Shown piece after piece: positions 34,388 to 46,226 of a stretch of DNA of 64,000 bases; the stretch's first letter is position 1, and each line of letters opens with the position of its first letter. The notes under the pieces are model-generated. The model made no database searches, was not told the origin of the DNA, and saw only the letters and a program-made list of their open reading frames with translations. A program made the position numbers and the translations under genes. The DNA comes from Rhipicephalus microplus (taxonomy: Eukaryota > Arthropoda > Arachnida > Ixodida > Ixodidae): NCBI RefSeq assembly GCF_043290135.1, contig NC_134707.1:68563906-68627905 (forward strand), given 5' to 3'.

Positions 34388-36659
34388 AAACTGCCAACAG
34401 AAAAGTTGGGTGCATGTGCTATCTGTAAGTGCTTACACCTTACTACATACAGCATGCTCATTCCATTTTGAATACCGATATTCAAAATAACTGCTCTATT
34501 AGGAATGTAAAAGGTAAGGTAAAACTGAACGACTCTACAAAAAGTGACCCTATTATGACATCACGTTTTCTTATAACAAAATTGACAAAGAATCTGAAGT
34601 ATCAATATGCAAGAAAAAATTTTCAAAAGAACAATCAAGTTTGAAGTCATAATTTTTAATATGGCTACTATGACTATAACCAAGAAATCGACCTCAACAT
34701 GGCTTATGTTAGTTTTTAAGGCCTATGTTCACTAGACAATGAACAATACGACAAAAAGCAGAGTGTTCAGGCAAAGCACCACACAAAAAAAGAAAACAGA
34801 CCTTTTCGTTATTACCTACAATGCTTTTAAAATGGTATTTTTGCCTCTACTTGCCGCTTTTTATCTAAGTGACTGGTGTGAAACAATTTAGCTGAGAATG
34901 CACTGTGCCTCCAAAACCTGTTGGTTGAATCTGAATTTTCAAAAAAATGGTGAAGCTTGCACTAAATTTGGCTCCACAAGCCTTGGAACAGTGAGACTGC
35001 ATGACTCTTAGGACTACTTTGGTTACTTGTGTTTTGTTTCTGGGCCTAAGCATAAAGACAACGGCCTAATTGAATTGCTGCTAACAACCAAATGCTTTCG
35101 AAATTGCCCGAGCGTGAAAGGATGCTCAGACATTTGTTGTTTTTCGCACTGGGCTATTCTACACCAAACATACAAACCATACTGCCTGGCAACCATCACA
35201 GATGTATAGTTTAAAAAATGATGGTAATTTACTCTTCTGAAAATAGCTATTTCCAGAAATGTTTTGAAGAGAAAAAAGTAGTGGTCACGTGGGTACCTTC
35301 AGAATTTCGCAGAATGTCGTGCGGGTGTTATTTGTGAGAAAAATTTAAAAGTACCGCTTTTTCTTGCTATATCAAATTTGATCTACATATTAAGTAAAGG
35401 TGCTTCTTTAAAGTATTTGAATCCGAGTAACATTAGTGCAATTTATCTGCTATATCAGCTTTGAAGAATTCAGCCAAACTATTTATTGTTTGCATTTCTT
35501 GTATGGCAATACTGCACTTTTTATGAATATTTGAGCCACAAATACTCATACCACAGAAGTTATATTTCACGAAAAAAATATTGTTAGGTCCTCATTACAA
35601 ACATTACTATATAATCGTTTTTGTCCACATTGAGATGCAATTTGAACTATGTGTTTGTCCAATGGAAAATTACTTTTATGTGTAAGTTGAAAGCAAATAA
35701 AGAGTTCTTGTTATATGGCAAGTGTTATCATTACAATTTTTGTTTCAATAGGGAAAATGATTTTTGAAGTCTCCCAGTGAGGGCCATGGGAAACTTTGGA
35801 ACAGAAGCTTTCGTATATCAAATGCAGAAAACAGCCATCATTAGGAAACTTTAAAAACTAATTTATTCTTTAAAACAAAGTGTAATCATATAACTTGCCA
35901 TATGAGGAGAACTGCTTCCTTGCTTTTGATGTGGCAAGAAAATTGCACTAATATTACTGAGCTTCATGCACTACACACAATCCTTTACCTAATGGCTAGA
36001 CCAAATTTGGTGTAGAAGAGGCAGTATTTTTAAAATACTTCTTTTTACTTTTTACAAACAACACCCAGACGACATGCTGGGAAGTACAGAAGGCATTATA
36101 GTGGCCTAATTATTTGTTCTCTGTGATAGATATTAGCATTTTGCTGTTTTCAATACAGTAAACGAGAACAATATTTTTTTTCAGAACACATTTAGGATGG
36201 TCGGCAAAATAGCTGGGATGTTTGATGTGGAATTGCCTCACTGCCAGCATTTAGTTTTCCGAAGCTCAACCTATCACCTCTCTGTTACTGCCTTCCTTAC
36301 ATGCAATGCCTGCATAGGAAAGAAAAAGAAAGGCAGGTCTGACAAGGTTCACAAGGCAAGATATTTTCATGTTGGATAAATTCATTACCATAAACAGCAG
36401 CAAACTAACATTCATTTTGAGTAGTCCAAGACACAAGCTTTATACCAGTATACTAAGAGCCAAGCGCAAACTTTTCATTTGATCATGTGTGGTGATAGAC
36501 AGGAAGGGCTTATTGCAAGACTGATCAGCCTGTATTTAACTGAATGATGTACAATGCACTGTTCGATCCAACACCACATAGGCATCTTTGCTATAGTAAA
36601 GCCATGTGTCATTGATTCATGCACTAGAAGGGACAACGAAAATTTAACTAAAAAGGTGA
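34388..36659. other. TIR-X interior, no gene recognised
   Basis: AT-rich sequence. 34388-35125 is shared with the second copy at 63263-64000. An open stretch after a T-rich acceptor at 36185-36380 (+) carries NTFRMVGKIAGMFDVELPHC and a CNAC pair, but no family is evident. Confidence 0.35.
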
Positions 36660-36777
36660 AAAAAGAAAACAAGGGGAAAAAAGAAGAAAAGGGGGGATGC
36701 AAAGTAGGAGCAGTGTACCACACTACTTTAACTTTGCATCCCCCTTTTCTTTCTTCTTTTTCCTTCTTTTCTTTCTT
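36660..36777. repeat. Purine/pyrimidine-rich hairpin, about 46-bp arms
   Basis: 36660-36705 (A/G only for most of its length, ending ggatgcaaagt) pairs with 36731-36777 (actttgcatccccc then C/T-rich) across a 25-nt loop, with few mismatches. The arms also have mirror-like purine runs. The core ggggatgcaaagt/actttgcatcccc is perfect. Confidence 0.85.
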
Positions 36778-37786
36778 GTACCTTTTTTGCTTCTCTTATC
36801 CCCAACCTCCGACAGGAGAACACTTTTTATGATCGCAACCTAACTTGGAAGGAAGCAAGGGCTGCACTCTTCTGAGTTATACGTTTTTTTTCAGACAAAC
36901 ATTTCCAACAGGCACACACGCCTACACAAAAAGATGATGTCATTACTAACCCCATATAAACTAACACGCCAAGGATGACATGGTGACCTAAAAAAAATAG
37001 GTCCTCCTATCGCAACATCAGCCAGTCTGTCATAGGCACTTCTACTGTTCACCCTGATTACCCGACTAGATGCTTCTATCTGCCGACTCGCATCTTCATT
37101 TTGGATAACACTAAGGCGAGCTTACATTGATGAAGACGCACGAAAGTTTAGTGATGTATCATTCATCAGATTAAGCAACTGTGTTACAAAAATTATTGAT
37201 AGCTTGCTTCCTGGCTTTTTATACTAACAGTGCTTGAAGTAGCCTGAAATTGCGTAATGTCTTCTATGCACATGAACCAGATTGACAACGTAATGCACAA
37301 TATGCTTATGAATATTGCGAGAAACATGATATTGACAAAATGACCAGCCACCCAAATTTCTTGCTGTACATGCTCATAAAATGTTCATGTACACCCAAAT
37401 GAGGTGCTTATCATACAAGCCGAAAAAACCTACAAGTAGGGCCTTGGGGCCTTCTCTAAGTAGACGTGTAGCATTTTTTCTGTGGAGGGCTTTACACCCA
37501 TAAGTGAGGAACAAAACTCCTGTACAATGAAGAATGTTGGCAGCTATCAGTTATAGAAAAAACTAATGCAGCTAATCTTCCCCGACACATCTGTACATTT
37601 AGAGAGGTGACGAAGCTTCTGTAATTTGTGGCAGTAACTCCAACAGGACCAGTGCGAAAATTGGCACTACTTGGTTAGACAAATGTCCAAACATGCCGGC
37701 CCGACTCCCTCTAGCTATCCCGGCTGATTCTGACACAAGATTTCTTGACTGCTGGCTGGACAAAACAAAACCACTGACGCACTCAC

Positions 37787-37996
37787 AATACACAGCGCAA
37801 AGTTCCTCTGGAGTGGTCCACTTCGTGTTCTGCGATGAGAGAGCAGCACAGTGTCCAGATAAGGCACTCCTTGCAATGGTTTTCAATGCCACACAGTGAC
37901 TTTGCTGTTCCTGTCGAAGAGAGCTTGGAGAGCTTGGAGGGTGCTTGCTCTTTTCTGGGGGCTGCTGCCGCTTTTCGTTTTCTGCTGAAGGTCAAC
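37787..37996 (-). CDS. Candidate exon (210 nt, class 2-2), Cys/Lys-rich, in TIR-X
   Basis: Acceptor ctacactttgtgcag and donor GTATT/gtgagt on the - strand bound 210 nt. Only one frame is open throughout, starting LTFSRKRKAAAAPRKEQAPS and containing HCKECLIWTLCCSLI, with symmetrical class 2-2 phase. This phase equals that of the exon at 47702-47818, and the junction reads HRCV-G-LTFS. The Lys/Arg-rich start looks nuclear, the later part Cys-rich. I recognise no family. A longer open frame in the third register (to 37599) competes. Confidence 0.4.
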
Positions 37997-38080
37997 CTGC
38001 ACAAAGTGTAGACGAGGCTTTAGGAGTTGTATATAATGATATACAAATTTTTGCTGAACACACATTTCCTCGTGGCACAC

Positions 38081-39737
38081 TGAAGAACTTCTTATAAAAC
38101 TTAAGGCCTCGCTTATGAAAACATTTACAATCGATCCGAAGATGCACTTGACTCTAAAGGAGTAAGTTTGTTATGTAGTGTATATAAAGAAAGGTCACTC
38201 AGCACAACCACAACTACAGTTGCACACGAAAACAACATTAGCTGGACGCTGTGGGCCGTTTTCATGGCATAGCTTAAGCTGACACTGATCGTGCAACGAT
38301 ACTAAAAATATGCAAAGATTGCCTGATCGATTTCACGCAGTACTGAAGGGTAGGGCACGAATCTATCGTTTTACTTATGAGCAGTGCACAAAATTCAACA
38401 TCAGTACCAACCCATTCAGATAAAAATTTTGATTAGTATTTCTTCATTAATGAGACTGACAAGTCGCCAAAATGTGTGATTGGAGGTGGAAATCAAAAAA
38501 TGTGAATTGAACTGCATTCTTTTTGAAACTTGAGTAGCATTTCCTTTTAAGATTGCACTTAAGAAGCCTAAAAATCAGTAGGTCATGCAGCCTGTTTATT
38601 TACTGCAAATTATTTGATGCTTTAACATGCAAAAAGATTAGTGATCAAAGTTACAGCATATATCCATATTACCGGTGCCAACATTACTCTGTGCTGCCTA
38701 CGAAGAGGAGTCAACCCTCAAAAAGCAGCACTGTCATCGTGGCAAACAATGCAAAATATGTGCATTTCACACGCACATGAAATGCATGCTTTCGCAGCAA
38801 ACTGCAGTGCACAAACATATAAAGCTGTTATGCTGAACTCCCACTGTTTGCTGCTTGTGTTGTGTGACACTTCATAGCAGTCAGAGACCCGAAAATTCTT
38901 AAAATGTTTTCAGCACTTTTTTGTGTTACCACTAGATATACTCATGAAAGCCATGTCAAACAAAAAGAAACAAGCCCCGAAAATTGTCTTCTTTCACTGC
39001 ATGTTTATACGATCAGACCAGTAAGCTTTCTATTGCAGAAAAAAACAGCTACTAGAAAAATTGATATTTGGTCCCATTAACTGCTTTATGCTTTAACTCA
39101 TGTTATTATGTTAAACGGGTGTCCTGCTTTACACAATCTGGTCTGCATGAACTCTAAACCCTGGCACCATATAGGTTAAAAAACACAGAGAGTTTGAGAC
39201 AGACCTAGTTTCCCGTGGAGCATCCTTATGCACTATAAGAACACATCTCAATCTAGTTAGTTGATTAAAATGAGGCAAAAACAGCACGCACTTGAAAAGC
39301 ACGGGCAGAAGGAATGACGCCTGCACCTTGTGCTCCGTGTATATTCTCGTTGAGGGTGCAGTTTTCACCTTATCCTTATGCAATTTTGCATTTATAACAT
39401 TGTTCGCTGCATATTCTTTGTGGCATTAAAGTGTGCGATACCGTCAGGAGTAGCCCATGTAATTTATAAAAATAGAATACAAGATAGCTTGATTCAAAAA
39501 TAACAAAGTGCATCCAGCGCCATGTCCTGTAGCCATTCTTTAGGCAAGTGGCAGAATGATTTATTCTTCAAAACATATCTTACTTGTAACCACTACAAGG
39601 GCTAACTCGTACACTGGCACATTCTGTTTGCCTCTTCAGATTATAAGGTACCTTTTTTACACCAGAAAATCTTCAAGAAAAATAGAAGTGCTGTAATTGT
39701 GAAGAAAGAAAAGTAGAAGAAAAAAAGATAACCTGCC
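38081..39737. other. TIR-X interior, no gene recognised
   Basis: AT-rich sequence without motif-bearing frames or clear repeats. Confidence 0.35.
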
Positions 39738-39806
39738 CTGTACAGGGACCGAGCCTGCGAACTTCGAATAACATGTCCGATGCTCGATCAACTGAGCTAC
39801 CATGGC
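39738..39806 (-). repeat. tRNA-derived SINE head, second family
   Basis: On the - strand, tggtagctcagttgatcgag (A box) and ggctcggtccc (B box) are separated by about 35 bp, followed by a T-rich tail with pyrimidine tract (39700-39735). This differs from SINE-1. The anticodon loop region reads catgttattcg. A functional tRNA is unlikely because the acceptor arms do not pair. Confidence 0.55.
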
Positions 39807-41476
39807 GGCTGTCCCCCTTCCATTTCGTACGGTATATATGTGCATTTAACCATGGAAGAGTCAGTCAGCGCTGCCTGTTACCATTATGGCGAGTTTGGCC
39901 CCCTTTTTTTTGCCTACTGGCAATCGCATTACGATTACTTCCAATATCCCTATACTTCTTTGGCAGCATTATTCATCAGTTAGTTCTCAGAAAATCTGCT
40001 AGTCACAGGAGGTGGCAATGGTTCGCCCTGCCACCTAAATGCATGTACTTGAACACACGCACAACTGATCAAAAAAACTAGTTACACACCGCTAAGATTA
40101 CTGAGGTTCACGGTTTCAGATTCATGAGTGAAGGAAAAAATATAAATTTAAGGGTTTGTTGTCTTTGTTGAACACATTATAATGAGAACTAGCAGACAAT
40201 CATGCCAAACAAACTATAGGTGATGTTATCAAAAATAACTTTAACAAAATTGTGAAAAGAAAAGTGAACGAAAACGTAACTTGGCGGCAAGTTACTAATG
40301 GGTTGACATTTTTTGACAAGTTTATTGACATTACTTTTTATACCATCCTTATATATTCGTGGGTAATGTTGTCGGGTAATTCTCATTATTAGAGTGGTGA
40401 GTAGGCTGACAAAGAAAGGATATGGCATTGATACTTCTTTTGAACACTTAATAGTTTGCGGACCTTGAAAGAGCAGAAGCTGCTTTGAGTAGACCAGAAT
40501 ATTTAGTGGGAGCGAAAGGAAAACGTACACACATTTTAAGCAGGCTTTCTAACACATTTTGAGACATAAAAGTGTATGCTGCCAGTAATGTTAAGTACCA
40601 TTACTTTTGTCACACTATGAACTGTAGCAGGTGTAGTTAGAGTGGTGATAGTTAAGCATTAACCAAGCCCACCACCAACTGCGTTCACATCTATGGTCGC
40701 GTATTTTAAAAATAAACCTGCTGTATAGTAAGAAAAATTTCAGAGCATTTATGATTTTATCCAAATCAAGTTATACCGACTGGGTAAGCAAACCATTTGC
40801 ATAAAATCAAAAGGCATAAAGTTCTTATTGTATTATAACTATGTGAACAATTTTAGCAATGCAGAGCAAAGCGACAACAGTTCTATTGAAAACCCCTCTC
40901 ATTATAACATGCATGAAGAGCACCACACCAGAATATTTTATAGTGCACGTAATATCGAGACTACTAGACTGTCCACTGACCTTTTAGAAGAAGGGTATCT
41001 CCTTCATGTTCAAGGGGCAACCACTTAGCCTTTTCCTGAGCTTTTATGTGAATATTTCCTGAATTTCAGATATCATTATGTTTGATTTACAGTGAACAGA
41101 TTTTGCTTACGCATTGAAACCTAGTTCTGTATGTAACTGCCATAAAGAGTGCCAAACCACCTTCAATTATTTTTTTAACATTTCAAGCAAATGTGTGCAA
41201 CGACTTCAGAATAGTGTCCTGATCAACAATGACAACCGCAGCAGCACAACTAGCTATGGGTGCCCAAAAAGTAGCTAGAAACAATACCTTTACCTCTTTG
41301 AGCCTTTTGGAAGTGTTCAGCCCATCAGTGCTCACCTTACAACATGTTTTTAAATACGTGTTTGTGTTGCCACTATTCTTGCTCCTTGCACAGTGAGGAG
41401 GAGCACATGGCAAGAAGAGACAGGAAAGAAGCGTAGCGAAAAAAAGCGAGGACCTCTTTTGTATCATCCAATGTGT
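39807..41476. other. TIR-X interior, no gene recognised
   Basis: A - strand donor (TGTAAG/gtgagc at about 41336) exists without a matching exon. Otherwise AT-rich. Confidence 0.3.
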
Positions 41477-41481
41477 GTAAC

Positions 41482-42317
41482 TGTAAGGTCTGGCGGTGCA
41501 GGCCATGGAAGCGAGTCTTCTCGGTCTCAAACGGGCGCGCTTCCCAAAAAGCCGATTTTCGGGAAACGATAATCTCGGCGTAAGCGCGCCCCCTCTGGCA
41601 AGGATAACACGGTCAGTCGTGGCTTCTAGAAACCCACTAAATGGTCCCCGAACCTCGGAATGCCGGCGGGTGACGTGAGAACAGTGCATAGCCACCCATC
41701 CGTCAGGTTTAGAGTCCGCGGGACGGCTGTCGTGCTGGACAGCGTAGTCATCCCGCGGTAATGGAGGGGGCCCGCAGCCGAACGGCGCCACCATTGTGTG
41801 CGTTCGCACAGTTCGCGGAACGTGGTGTACAGGCCGGTCCGTTCGTCTCTCTCTTTCCGACCGAGCAGTCGAGTGCGGGAAGGGGAGAGAGAGAGGAGGG
41901 GACGGCAACAAGTGTGTTTTCTGTCCAATAAACAGACTAAATTGCTTTGGTTGGCCGGGAGGAGAATCGGGAGGGGGCAACCGAGGTATTAAAACCTGGC
42001 TTCCGAGTCCTCGCGGCTGGTTCTGGTCGCAGTAAAGAGTGCTCTGCACTATCGGCTCTGCCGAGGCAACATGCGACGGTTCCGACGGTCAAGTCTTGTA
42101 AATATGTACATAAGTTTGTGTATATAAAGTCGAGTTGTTGTAACGTTTGAAATGTGCTGGCCTCCATCCCCGAACAAGCAGCAGCAACGACGACAAAACA
42201 GGACGGACACCGAGAAGCAACCAACCTTCCACTCCCTTCTGTAGCAACAGCCGCTACGCAGCTGGGAGAGCTCTGCTCAAGGGAACAGAGGAAGTGGGGA
42301 GAAGGCTAAGTTTTACT
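41482..42317 (+). repeat. 5' LTR of the Gmr1-like element
   Basis: It begins TGTAAGGTCTGG and ends ...TTTTACT, so it lacks a CA end. It has AATAAA at 41927-41932 and TATATAAAG at 42121-42129. The TATA-like box downstream of AATAAA suggests that transcription starts near the LTR 3' end or uses another signal. TGGCGCATTCCGAC right after the end (its T shared with the LTR) is the candidate primer binding site. Confidence 0.9.
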
Positions 42318-42561
42318 GGCGCATTCCGACAAGATCGAGACGACGACAACAAGGAGCGCTCTGCGCAACAAGGAGATCGTCGTGTTGCGGAGAACACGCA
42401 AGACCAAAAGCCAAGACATCGGCAGTTTTAACGAAGAGCCAAGCCACCAAGCTGAGGAGACGGCAGTGTGGCAGCCATCGACCCGAGGAAGCCAGGGGTC
42501 CTCTGGTGTTCTTACATCTCAGGGGTGCCGCTGCCTTTATTTTTGAGTTTTAAGGCATCCC
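42318..42561 (+). other. 5' leader of the Gmr1-like element with primer binding site
   Basis: The leader starts at the primer-binding region (TGGCGCATTCC) and runs 244 bp to the gag ATG. It is rich in gac/gaa triplets. I could not assign the primer tRNA. Confidence 0.6.
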
Positions 42562-45500
42562 ATGAACACGAGGTTTGCCCACTTGAACCCGGACAGGCGA
42601 GCGCAGGCCATGAGTCGTGAGTCGGGGGACGAGAGCGACGTGGGAAACCCGGGAGAGGGTAGTGCGCGGGAGAGCCAGAAAGATGACCGTTTCGGAAACC
42701 TCACGCCGGAGCGTAGACTGCAGGAATTGCGGTTGGAGATGGAGAAGCTATCGCAGATGATGGGCGGAAGCTCTCGGTGGAGTGGACCCGAGTTCGGCAG
42801 GCGGGATCCGTGTAGCGAACTAAGACGCTACTCAAAAGTCCTCACAGGGGTGTTACCAAAATTTCCAGCCGAGGCTGAAGCACCGGTGTGGTTTGAGTCC
42901 GTGGAAAGTGCCCTAGAAGCGTACGAGGTACCGGGGGAGTTTTGGGGACGTTTAGTTTTCCCGTTGGTGGCGGAGAGAGTCCCGTTTTTGTCCACGCGGC
43001 TAAGCCCAACAGAGCACAAAAATTATCAGGTAATCAAGCAGACGGTGCTTGACGAGCTCAGACTTTCAGCCGGAGAATATCTAAAAAGATTTTCGGGGTC
43101 AGGCAAGCGTGCGAACGAGGGGTGGAGACCTTTTTCGACACGTTTAGAGAGCTACCTCCACTTTTACCTTGAGGCAAGAGGTGTGTCGACATTCGAGGGC
43201 CTGGTCAAGCTTTTGGTGGCCGACCAATTAAAGAAAAATTTGTCGGAGGAGGCCTTGCGATATGTCACACTCCAAGAAGGTAGAGCGTGGATGAGCGCCC
43301 CAGAGATATCCGCGTTGCTGCGAACGTTTGAAGAAGCACAGGGGACAAACAGCGCCGCGAGGCAGGCGAAGCAAAGCGTAGCGGAGTCGAAAAGCGCGAG
43401 CAGGGCTAGATCCGATGAAGAGACAATGAAGGGCCGTGGGGCTGGGAAAAACCGTATCGTGGAGGGGAAACCAAAGCCCAGGGCCTGCTACAGTTGCGGC
43501 AGTACAGAACACCAGAAATGGAATTGCCCGCAGCGTCAGAAACAGCCGACGGAAGTGCTTCCGAGCCGTAAAGAAGACAGCTTGGCGGCGCGTGTTTCGA
43601 TTGAAGGTCCCCCAGCCGCACACAGTGATTTAATCCCAGTATCGCTCGACTGCAAAGACAAACATATAGGAGCAGTGTTAGACACAGGTGCGGAAATTAC
43701 AGTAGTCCGTGAGAGCGTGGTCCCGCCAGAGTTGGTGCAACCGCATGGGATGGTCAACCTGACTTCGGCGTTCGGGGAGAAAGTACAGGCCAAGCTCGCA
43801 GTTATTTCACTGACCATGTCGCGCGAGCGTGGAGTGTTTTCCGACGTTAGGGAACCAGTCCCAGTGTTGTGCGCGTTAACGGACCGTCTAACGACACGAA
43901 CAGATTGCCTACTTTCCGAAGAAGCATGGAAACTACTACACGAGGAGAGCACCCTCGAAGGGGTAGTGAAGGGTACCTCAGAAGTGGGCGGCGCTCGGCC
44001 AGAGTTCGAAAGCGAGCCTCAGCACGCCGAGGCCGTGTGGCGTCAGGACGAGGTGGACACTCGTGTAGAATTGGTAGAGCGACACGCGACCAATGAGGTG
44101 TTGATCAGCGAGGTAGCTGTAGCAAGCCGCGATGAAGGGGATCAGCGGGACGACAGCGTGTTGCATAACGAAGCCCCGAGCGTCGGCGTGAAGGAGAGGT
44201 CCGCGTCAGATCAGTTTCGCGAGAAACAACGGGGAGACCCGACTTTACAGGAAGCGTGGAGAGGAGCAGTGACAGGAAAAGGCAATATGCTAGTAATAGA
44301 CGGGTTACTTTATCATAAGGATAAGGTGTTGGGGCAATCGGTAACGCAGCTGGTACTGCCGGAATGCCGCAGAGGGGAAGTTTTGCAACTGGCGCACGAG
44401 TCAAGCTGGGCCGGACATTTTGGTTGCCCTAAAACGTGCTCTAGGATTAAGTACAGTTTTTATTGGCCAGGCGTAGGAGATGACGTAAAACGACCAGGGA
44501 AACTCTTTCCAAAATGGGAAGGGCCAGGCAGTGTCACCGAGAGATACCGCGAGCATTCATACTTCGTGCATATGCCAGCAGGTAACCGGAAACTGGTGCA
44601 CGCGAATAAGCTGCGCCCATATCAGTCCAGGGTTATGTCGGTAGGAGTAATGTTCGAGGAGGACGGTGATTTCGGTGAAGTAGAGTGCGCCCCACAGGCA
44701 AGGGCAATGCGTAGTGAAGAAGTTTTTCCATCACGCGATATGGTAGCCCATTTAGTAGAACGGGAACGCGGGGTGATCTGCGAAGTGTTCAAGAGGCATG
44801 TGGAGCAGTTTGGCGGGGGGCCAACGGTAGCGGCAGTAAGGCCACACGAGATAAGGTTGCAAGACGGGTTTGTCCGCAGAAGCCCTCATCCGTACAGGGT
44901 ACCCAAAAGCTTACAGTCCGAGGTGTTTGAGACCCTAAAGCGGGTTAAGCTGAAGGTCAAGAGGGATAAGTGCCAGATAGCTCGTCCGTCGATCCGGTGT
45001 TTGGGACATGGGGTAGGTTCGGGACGGCATGCACCTGACCCTGAGAAGCTTGCAGCGATCAAAGGTTTAAAGGTGCCGGAGACTAAAAGAGAACTACGCA
45101 GCATACTGGGCCTGTGTGGCTACTACCGAAGCTATGTGAAAGATTACGCAGAGGTAGTGAGGCCCCTGACAGAGCTAACGGGGAAGCGAATCCCGAACCG
45201 AATTCCGTGGTCCGCGGAAGCTGAAAGGGCGTTTCAGCGGCTTAAGATCGCACTGTGTGAGGCAGCAGCATTATCAACCCCAGATCCCGAGAGGCCGTAT
45301 TGGCTGTTTACAGACGCGTCCGCGGTCGCGGCTGGAGTCTGCCTGTCGCAACGTGCGGACGATGGTACCGAGATGCCGATCGCATTTGCGAGCCACAAGT
45401 TCTCTCCAACTCAAAAGCGCTGGTCGACTATTGAGCGAGAGGCCTTTGCACTCATCTGGGGTCTGAAAAGGTTTGATTTCTGGCTCTTCGGCGCACAGGT

Positions 45501-45720
45501 TACCGTGGTGTCAGACCACAACCCACTAGCTTTTCTCACCCAGGGCACTCTTCCTGGGGCTAAGCTTACCCGTTCGGCCTTGGCGCTCCCGCGGTATCAT
45601 GTAGTGGTGCAGCAGAGGAAAGGCGTCGAGCATGGCAACGCAGATGCGCTTTCGAGGGTGCCTAATGAGTGCTGGGGAATCGGCAGCGGTGCTCAGGGGG
45701 TCGAAACACTAGAGGACTAG
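42562..45720 (+). CDS. Gag-pol polyprotein of the Gmr1-like element, with in-frame core deletions
   Basis: 1052 codons without a stop, starting at the first ATG after the leader. Residues about 95-270 are gag with a SCAN-like helical segment (LVADQLKKNLSEEALRYV). The zinc knuckle is CYSCGSTEHQKWNC (309-322). The protease has LDTGAEITVV (Asp374). The integrase zinc-binding part shows H612 and H619 (HESSWAGHFGCPKT), but CxxC and the D,D,E core are missing; sequence jumps near residue 640 to the C-terminal FPKWEGPGSV domain (Trp652). The reverse transcriptase N-terminus (HPYRVPKSLQSEV) jumps near residue 793 to KVKRDKCQIA (Cys804), deleting the YxDD palm. RNase H is complete with Asp918, Glu958 and Asp985. 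Confidence 0.9.
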   Translation: MNTRFAHLNPDRRAQAMSRESGDESDVGNPGEGSARESQKDDRFGNLTPERRLQELRLEMEKLSQMMGGSSRWSGPEFGRRDPCSELRRYSKVLTGVLPKFPAEAEAPVWFESVESALEAYEVPGEFWGRLVFPLVAERVPFLSTRLSPTEHKNYQVIKQTVLDELRLSAGEYLKRFSGSGKRANEGWRPFSTRLESYLHFYLEARGVSTFEGLVKLLVADQLKKNLSEEALRYVTLQEGRAWMSAPEISALLRTFEEAQGTNSAARQAKQSVAESKSASRARSDEETMKGRGAGKNRIVEGKPKPRACYSCGSTEHQKWNCPQRQKQPTEVLPSRKEDSLAARVSIEGPPAAHSDLIPVSLDCKDKHIGAVLDTGAEITVVRESVVPPELVQPHGMVNLTSAFGEKVQAKLAVISLTMSRERGVFSDVREPVPVLCALTDRLTTRTDCLLSEEAWKLLHEESTLEGVVKGTSEVGGARPEFESEPQHAEAVWRQDEVDTRVELVERHATNEVLISEVAVASRDEGDQRDDSVLHNEAPSVGVKERSASDQFREKQRGDPTLQEAWRGAVTGKGNMLVIDGLLYHKDKVLGQSVTQLVLPECRRGEVLQLAHESSWAGHFGCPKTCSRIKYSFYWPGVGDDVKRPGKLFPKWEGPGSVTERYREHSYFVHMPAGNRKLVHANKLRPYQSRVMSVGVMFEEDGDFGEVECAPQARAMRSEEVFPSRDMVAHLVERERGVICEVFKRHVEQFGGGPTVAAVRPHEIRLQDGFVRRSPHPYRVPKSLQSEVFETLKRVKLKVKRDKCQIARPSIRCLGHGVGSGRHAPDPEKLAAIKGLKVPETKRELRSILGLCGYYRSYVKDYAEVVRPLTELTGKRIPNRIPWSAEAERAFQRLKIALCEAAALSTPDPERPYWLFTDASAVAAGVCLSQRADDGTEMPIAFASHKFSPTQKRWSTIEREAFALIWGLKRFDFWLFGAQVTVVSDHNPLAFLTQGTLPGAKLTRSALALPRYHVVVQQRKGVEHGNADALSRVPNECWGIGSGAQGVETLED

Positions 45721-46226
45721 GTGCGTTGTGGACACTCAAGAGTGACGTGCGCGAACCTGTGGACAATTGAACAGCACCACGTGTTGAAAGTCTATGTGCC
45801 TCAGTGAAGTGTATTGTTTCTCTTGTGCGTGTGTGTAGCATGCAGGAGTTATTAGTATTTGGTTGAATTTGAACAGCACCATGTGCGGAAGGGCGTCTGT
45901 GGGTTTCAGTGAAGTGTTTTTTTTGTGTATATGTACGACTGTAGGCATGTAGAAGTTGTTGTTTGACTTGCCTGCTTTATGGATTGTACTTGTGTGCACA
46001 GTGAGCGCGTGTCGGTTTTTTTTCCCTTTTTTTGCTATGTGGTGGCGTCCGTTTGGTGGGGCCCCAAGGGTTAAGCAGAGAAAGTGTTGCACGCGGTGCA
46101 GAAACGTCTCTGGCGTTCAAGGAACTGCGAAGTGTGGCCACAGGGTCGGGGACGTGCGGCGCCATACCTTTAGGTTGTTATTCGCGTAGCTGCATTTGAG
46201 CGCTTGCGCGAATCTTGGAAAATGCG
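45721..46226 (+). other. 3' untranslated region of the Gmr1-like element
   Basis: 506 bp between the stop codon and the 3' LTR. It holds two similar stretches containing gaacagcaccacgtg (about 45769) and gaacagcaccatgtg (about 45870), followed by cagtgaagtg. The base run before the 3' LTR (cttggaaaatgcg) is a poor polypurine tract. Confidence 0.5.

Noticed and set aside
41183..42049. 288-codon frame on the - strand of the 5' LTR, repeated in the 3' LTR
   Set aside because: It is antisense to the LTR, GC-rich and without a domain; its presence in both LTRs reflects LTR identity and not gene duplication.
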